Shown here: positions 61,201-64,000 of the stretch, piece by piece
How positions within the stretch are numbered: the stretch's first letter is position 1
How the letters are laid out: the number at the start of each line of letters is the position of its first letter
Source of the DNA: Stomorhina lunata
Taxonomy: Eukaryota > Arthropoda > Insecta > Diptera > Rhiniidae
Length of the DNA stretch: 64,000 nt
NCBI GenBank assembly: GCA_933228675.1
Contig: OW121743.1
Location: forward strand, 11,844,464 to 11,908,463
Direction of reading: 5' to 3'
The notes under the pieces: generated by a model
The model's database searches: none
What the model was told of the DNA's origin: nothing
The model's input: only the letters and a program-made list of their open reading frames with translations
Translations under genes and position numbers: made by a program

Positions 61201-62916
61201 TGAAGGACTTAGGGAGGCAGCCTTTTCGGATCCAGAAGCCACAGATGAACAACTTGCTGCCACAGGAGTTAAAGCTGCAACTGACTCCATATTTTCCGTA
61301 TTTTCAGTGCTTAATGCTGGTGTTACATCTGTGTCCACTACTAAGGGCGGTAGGTCGTTGCTATCTTCTGCAGCTGTTAGAGTTTTAACACTCTCTTCTT
61401 TTTCCGTAGCAATTGAGAGTTCCTTTGCATCGTTTGTATTGTCATCATCCAATTCCATAGATATTTTCTCACTTTTAATTAAAGCCAAAACAATGTCATC
61501 TGTATTAGTGGAGGAGGTGGTGCTATCTTTAGAGTCTTCTTCTTCCACATTCATGGGCTGGTTTTTGGAACTATTAGCAACATTTGTTTTTAAGAGACTT
61601 CTGGTTTGAGAAGTCACTCTTTTTCTTTTAGGTTCTGCTGTGGCAGTTATTGCCGCATTGGTCTGAGCCGGCGAGGTTTGTTTGGTTTGCCGTGTAGCTC
61701 TAGTACTTGGTGAGTTATTTGTGATTGATGTGGTGGAAGTTGATGATTTTCTGCCTGCATTTCTACCCTTGCCCCGACCAGTAGTGGAGCCAGCATTAGT
61801 TGCATTTATAGCTGCGGCTGCTGCTATAGGGTTGCTGGCTTCTGTAGTAGTAGTAGTAGTGGCCAATTCATTTTCACTTTCGTCCATAATCTCTAGCTTG
61901 ATTTTAATTGCTGGCTCTTCAGTGCTTTCTGAACTGGCATTAGTATTTTGTGATGATAATAATAAGTCCTCATTTTCGAGTTCTGGATCTTTGACCTCTA
62001 TTTTAATATATTTGGGACCCGGTTCATCATTAATGCCTTTTATGGCAGTCACATTTTCTATATCTACGGAACGTTTGCGCTTTGTGACTGTTGGAGTAGG
62101 TTCAATCATTGGTACTGGCATTTTGCCACGACTTAGGGCTCGTGCACTCCTTGCTCTAGCTGGTGGTGTTTCTGAACGTCCTGAGGCTCCACTAGACTGA
62201 CGTTGTCTGGTCACACGAGTCTTGGTGGCTTCCTGATTAGCTAAAGACTTACGGGTCAAACGATTGGAGGTGGTGGTGGTGGGGGCAGGGTTAGCCGTGC
62301 TTGTCGTAGATGATGTTGATGCTGGTTCTTTTTCTTTTTGCTCAACCTGTTCTTTCTTTTCTTCCAACTTTGTTTCCTTAACAACTTCGTCTTTGTCCTT
62401 ATCCTTGGCCTCCAAGTCCTCCTCCTTGTCTTTCTCCTTTTCAATCAATTCCTTGTGTTCTTTAATAGATTTACGTCCCCTAATGTTTGTTTTCTTTGCT
62501 GTTGTTGTGTTCGTTCCTCCAACTTCTTCACTCTCGCTATTAGTTTGATGATCGTTAGGATCTTGTGGCTCTTTTTTAATGGTTATTCCAACCGGCATTG
62601 GCAGTAAAAGCGGTGAATTTCTAGTAATTCTTTGTTGAAATGGTTTAGTGTCTTGATTTGTTTTTTGGTTTTGTTCTGTGTTTGTGTTTATTTTTGTTGT
62701 GTCATTTGTGTTTACTACTGTGTTTGCATTGGAAGAGCTATTTGCTCCCATTTCAGCTTTATCCGTAGTTCCAGCATTTGCCTTCTCTAATGTTTTGTTT
62801 GCAGTGTGTGTAGTTTGTGATGATGATGATGCAGAAGATGATTGTGTAGAAGCAGCATTTTCCACCTTCATTCCTTGAGCTGTTGGAGAAGCTAGTGTTG
62901 ATTTTCGTGTTGACAT
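52205..62916 (-). CDS. Large low-complexity nuclear-type protein with Cys/His-rich centre (unrecognised)
   Basis: Seven coding exons join with consistent phases: 62916-59917, 58812-58192, 58111-57892, 57591-57382, 57308-56869, 56796-56630 and 55028-52205. All introns have GT and AG ends, and the product is 2,493 residues. Residues 1-1000 are Ser/Thr/Glu-rich with basic patches (RGRKSIK, KRKRS) and several psi-K-x-E motifs (IKKE, IKIE, IKLE, IKSE). Residues 1316-1490 form a cysteine/histidine cluster: C1316-x3-C1320-x2-C1323, CH at 1334-1335, CLCDAC at 1360-1365, then KCLVPDC, SCVWLCQSHY and CSGCVLC, with CKLC in exon 6. In exon 7, LGLHFKAPFGGSGSQ to LLEKYFRNGDLVLS and WRPTLIPLEQNPI to IFDYNRMC look conserved. 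Alanine, proline and about 19-residue polyglutamine runs follow. Composition suggests a chromatin or transcription regulator. I cannot name it. Confidence 0.9.
55060..56140. repeat. Inverted minisatellite in intron 6 (AATTGAAAATGAGAAATTTTC units)
   Basis: Units of about 20-22 bases with the core TTTTCAATTGAAAA fill the intron. From 55060 to about 55740 they read ATTGAAA(A/T)TGAGAAATTTTC. From about 55745 to 56140 they read the reverse complement, so the array is a large inverted repeat as well as being built of palindromic words. The apparent 127-codon frame at 55456-55839 (ENEKFSIENEKFSIE) is an artefact. The rest of the intron (56141-56629) is AT-rich and plain. Confidence 0.9.
59105..59455 (+). 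pseudogene. Jockey-like LINE 3' remnant in intron 1, antisense to the host gene
   Basis: The + strand reads, across frameshifts, AEEEKNLP, NICPACG-like and HDT(P)HIFNCTANPT-like stretches, ending with LWTHPVEVAQIISLEL (about 59354-59402). This is the C-terminal end of Jockey-clade ORF2. The middle part matches the minus strand of 28150-28270. It lies within the 1,104-base intron 58813-59916. Confidence 0.7.
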
Positions 62917-63040
62917 GGTACAATGTGTTCATGAAGTTTGTTGTTGTTTTAGAGTATTCGGTAAGAACCGTTAATTCTCCTAGACAAGAAGTATTTTTTC
63001 TTCGATCTTCTAAACAAAATTTGGTCCCCTTTTAAGTCAA
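62917..63040 (-). promoter_or_regulatory. 5' untranslated part of the large gene, with a splice acceptor
   Basis: Upstream of the ATG, the minus strand has TTTCCTATCTTTTCAG with the AG at 63042-63041. This is a strong acceptor, so the start codon exon probably begins at 63040 and a non-coding first exon lies further upstream. I could not place that exon or the promoter. 63041-63530 is otherwise AT-rich. Confidence 0.45.
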
Positions 63041-63539
63041 CTGAAAAGATAGGAAATAAGACAGACAAATTAAAAAAGGTTTTAATATTAACAGCAAATA
63101 TTAGTATTTGTAAAAAACACTTAATTTATTGAACGAATTTGTTAATTTATCATTTACAAGAATCACAATTTATAGGGATCAAAGAAAAACTCCTAAGCCG
63201 AGACGATTTTTTGAAGGCGTTAAATATTATAGTGTTGCCAACTTTTAAAATTAGTCAGTGATGATATTTAAAATTCGCTGTCTTCAATATTAAACAGCTT
63301 GTTTACACTCAAGCGAAATATTTACCCATTGCTATTATATCTGGGAGTTTAACGATATATTACAAATTTTAAATATTGAATTTTAATTTCGTTCAAAAAT
63401 ATATAAAACATACAACCATCCAACACACCAATTTAATTTTGTAGGAGCAATTTTTTAAGGGCCTGATTCTGGATATAGCTCCCATATCTGTCATTTCTAT
63501 TTCCTTAAGGACTGGGTATAACATGGTTATCTGCAGAAC

Positions 63540-63730
63540 ATCTTGGACTTTATGGGCATTATAAACAGGTGGGATGGTAGCATTCCGGACTTCAGCGGAC
63601 TATGTATAGATGAGGACTCATTCGTATTGGTGGAACACACTTCCTGTCGCTGCCCAATGCTCAAAAATCAGAGGCCCAGACATCTAGGCAATAGTTTCCA
63701 TGATAAACTTTAGGATCTGCAGCAGTGCAA
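63540..63730 (+). pseudogene. Non-LTR retrotransposon C-terminal fragment
   Basis: The + strand reads CIDEDSFVLVEHTSCRCPML followed by KNQRPRHLGNSF, resembling the cysteine-rich end that follows RNase H in I/R1-type elements (compare CHNVEEEETVTHLLCHCP at 34253-34306). It is a short isolated relic. From 63731 to 64000 I see nothing else. Confidence 0.55.
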
Positions 63731-64000
63731 ACTGAATAATCTTATAGGTTTTATAACTAGACTCAGATGGCTCAGATAAGTCATTCGGAACTATTCTATC
63801 TTCACTATTTACTCCTTTGATTCGATCTTTTTCTAGACTTTGCTTTTCTCTCCTATTTATCTTTGAAGGAACACTATGGACCCCCATAATAATTACTTTT
63901 TGAGTTGATTTTGCCATCGGAGTCATTACTTTACGGATGAGAAAATGTGCACCCTTGCATTATCCCAATAGAAAGAATAGCCCAAAAAACGATCGCCATG

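Noticed and set aside
60086..62878. Several serine-rich and hydrophobic + strand frames
   Set aside because: They lie opposite exon 1 of the large gene and follow from its Glu/Asp/Ser codon bias; none has a family motif.

Overview
The window looks like nuclear DNA of a higher fly (Diptera, probably a calyptrate such as a blow fly or muscid; this is inferred). It is AT-rich and intron-bearing, with TATA-box promoters, three odorant-binding-protein genes closest to Drosophila Obp28a, and typical insect transposable elements (piggyBac, hAT, mariner, Transib, RTE-like and Jockey-like LINEs, a tRNA-derived SINE, Helentron-like elements).

Layout. 1-3.8 kb: decayed non-LTR retrotransposon pieces, a small foldback element and a truncated SINE. 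3.8-22.4 kb: three tandem Obp28a-like genes on the + strand (3914-4771, 13989-14556, 21742-22329) with the same three-exon structure. The spacers between them hold SINEs, a nearly complete piggyBac (5581-8300), a hAT relic, RTE-like LINE pieces, a solo LTR inserted in a reverse transcriptase, and mariner relics. 22.4-46.3 kb: gene-poor repeat-rich DNA with a mariner-type relic split by a MITE, a 1.9-kb satellite of an 11-bp unit, a Jockey-like LINE whose segments are duplicated in tandem (27.7-32.4 kb), MITEs, a SINE, two Helentron-like elements with minisatellite cores, and a LINE that one of them interrupts.

46,345-51,875 is the most striking feature. It is an apparently intact Transib transposon, of the family from which the RAG1 V(D)J recombinase descends. 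It encodes an uninterrupted 678-residue RAG1-like transposase with a recognisable DDE triad and C2H2 zinc ligands. Its termini begin with CACAGTG, identical to the consensus RSS heptamer, and it is flanked by a perfect 5-bp target duplication (CGTCT). Unusually, it is bounded by nearly identical inverted repeats of about 1.4 kb rather than the short inverted repeats usual for the family.

52.2-63.0 kb holds one large minus-strand gene. I reconstructed it as seven coding exons with matching splice phases, giving 2,493 residues. It is a low-complexity, probably nuclear protein with a cysteine/histidine-rich centre, a C-terminal conserved-looking region and a polyglutamine tract. I do not recognise it by name. 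Intron 6 carries a 1.1-kb inverted minisatellite and intron 1 an antisense Jockey-like relic. The last kilobase holds the likely 5' non-coding region and another LINE relic. I saw no CRISPR array, rRNA gene or free-standing tRNA gene.
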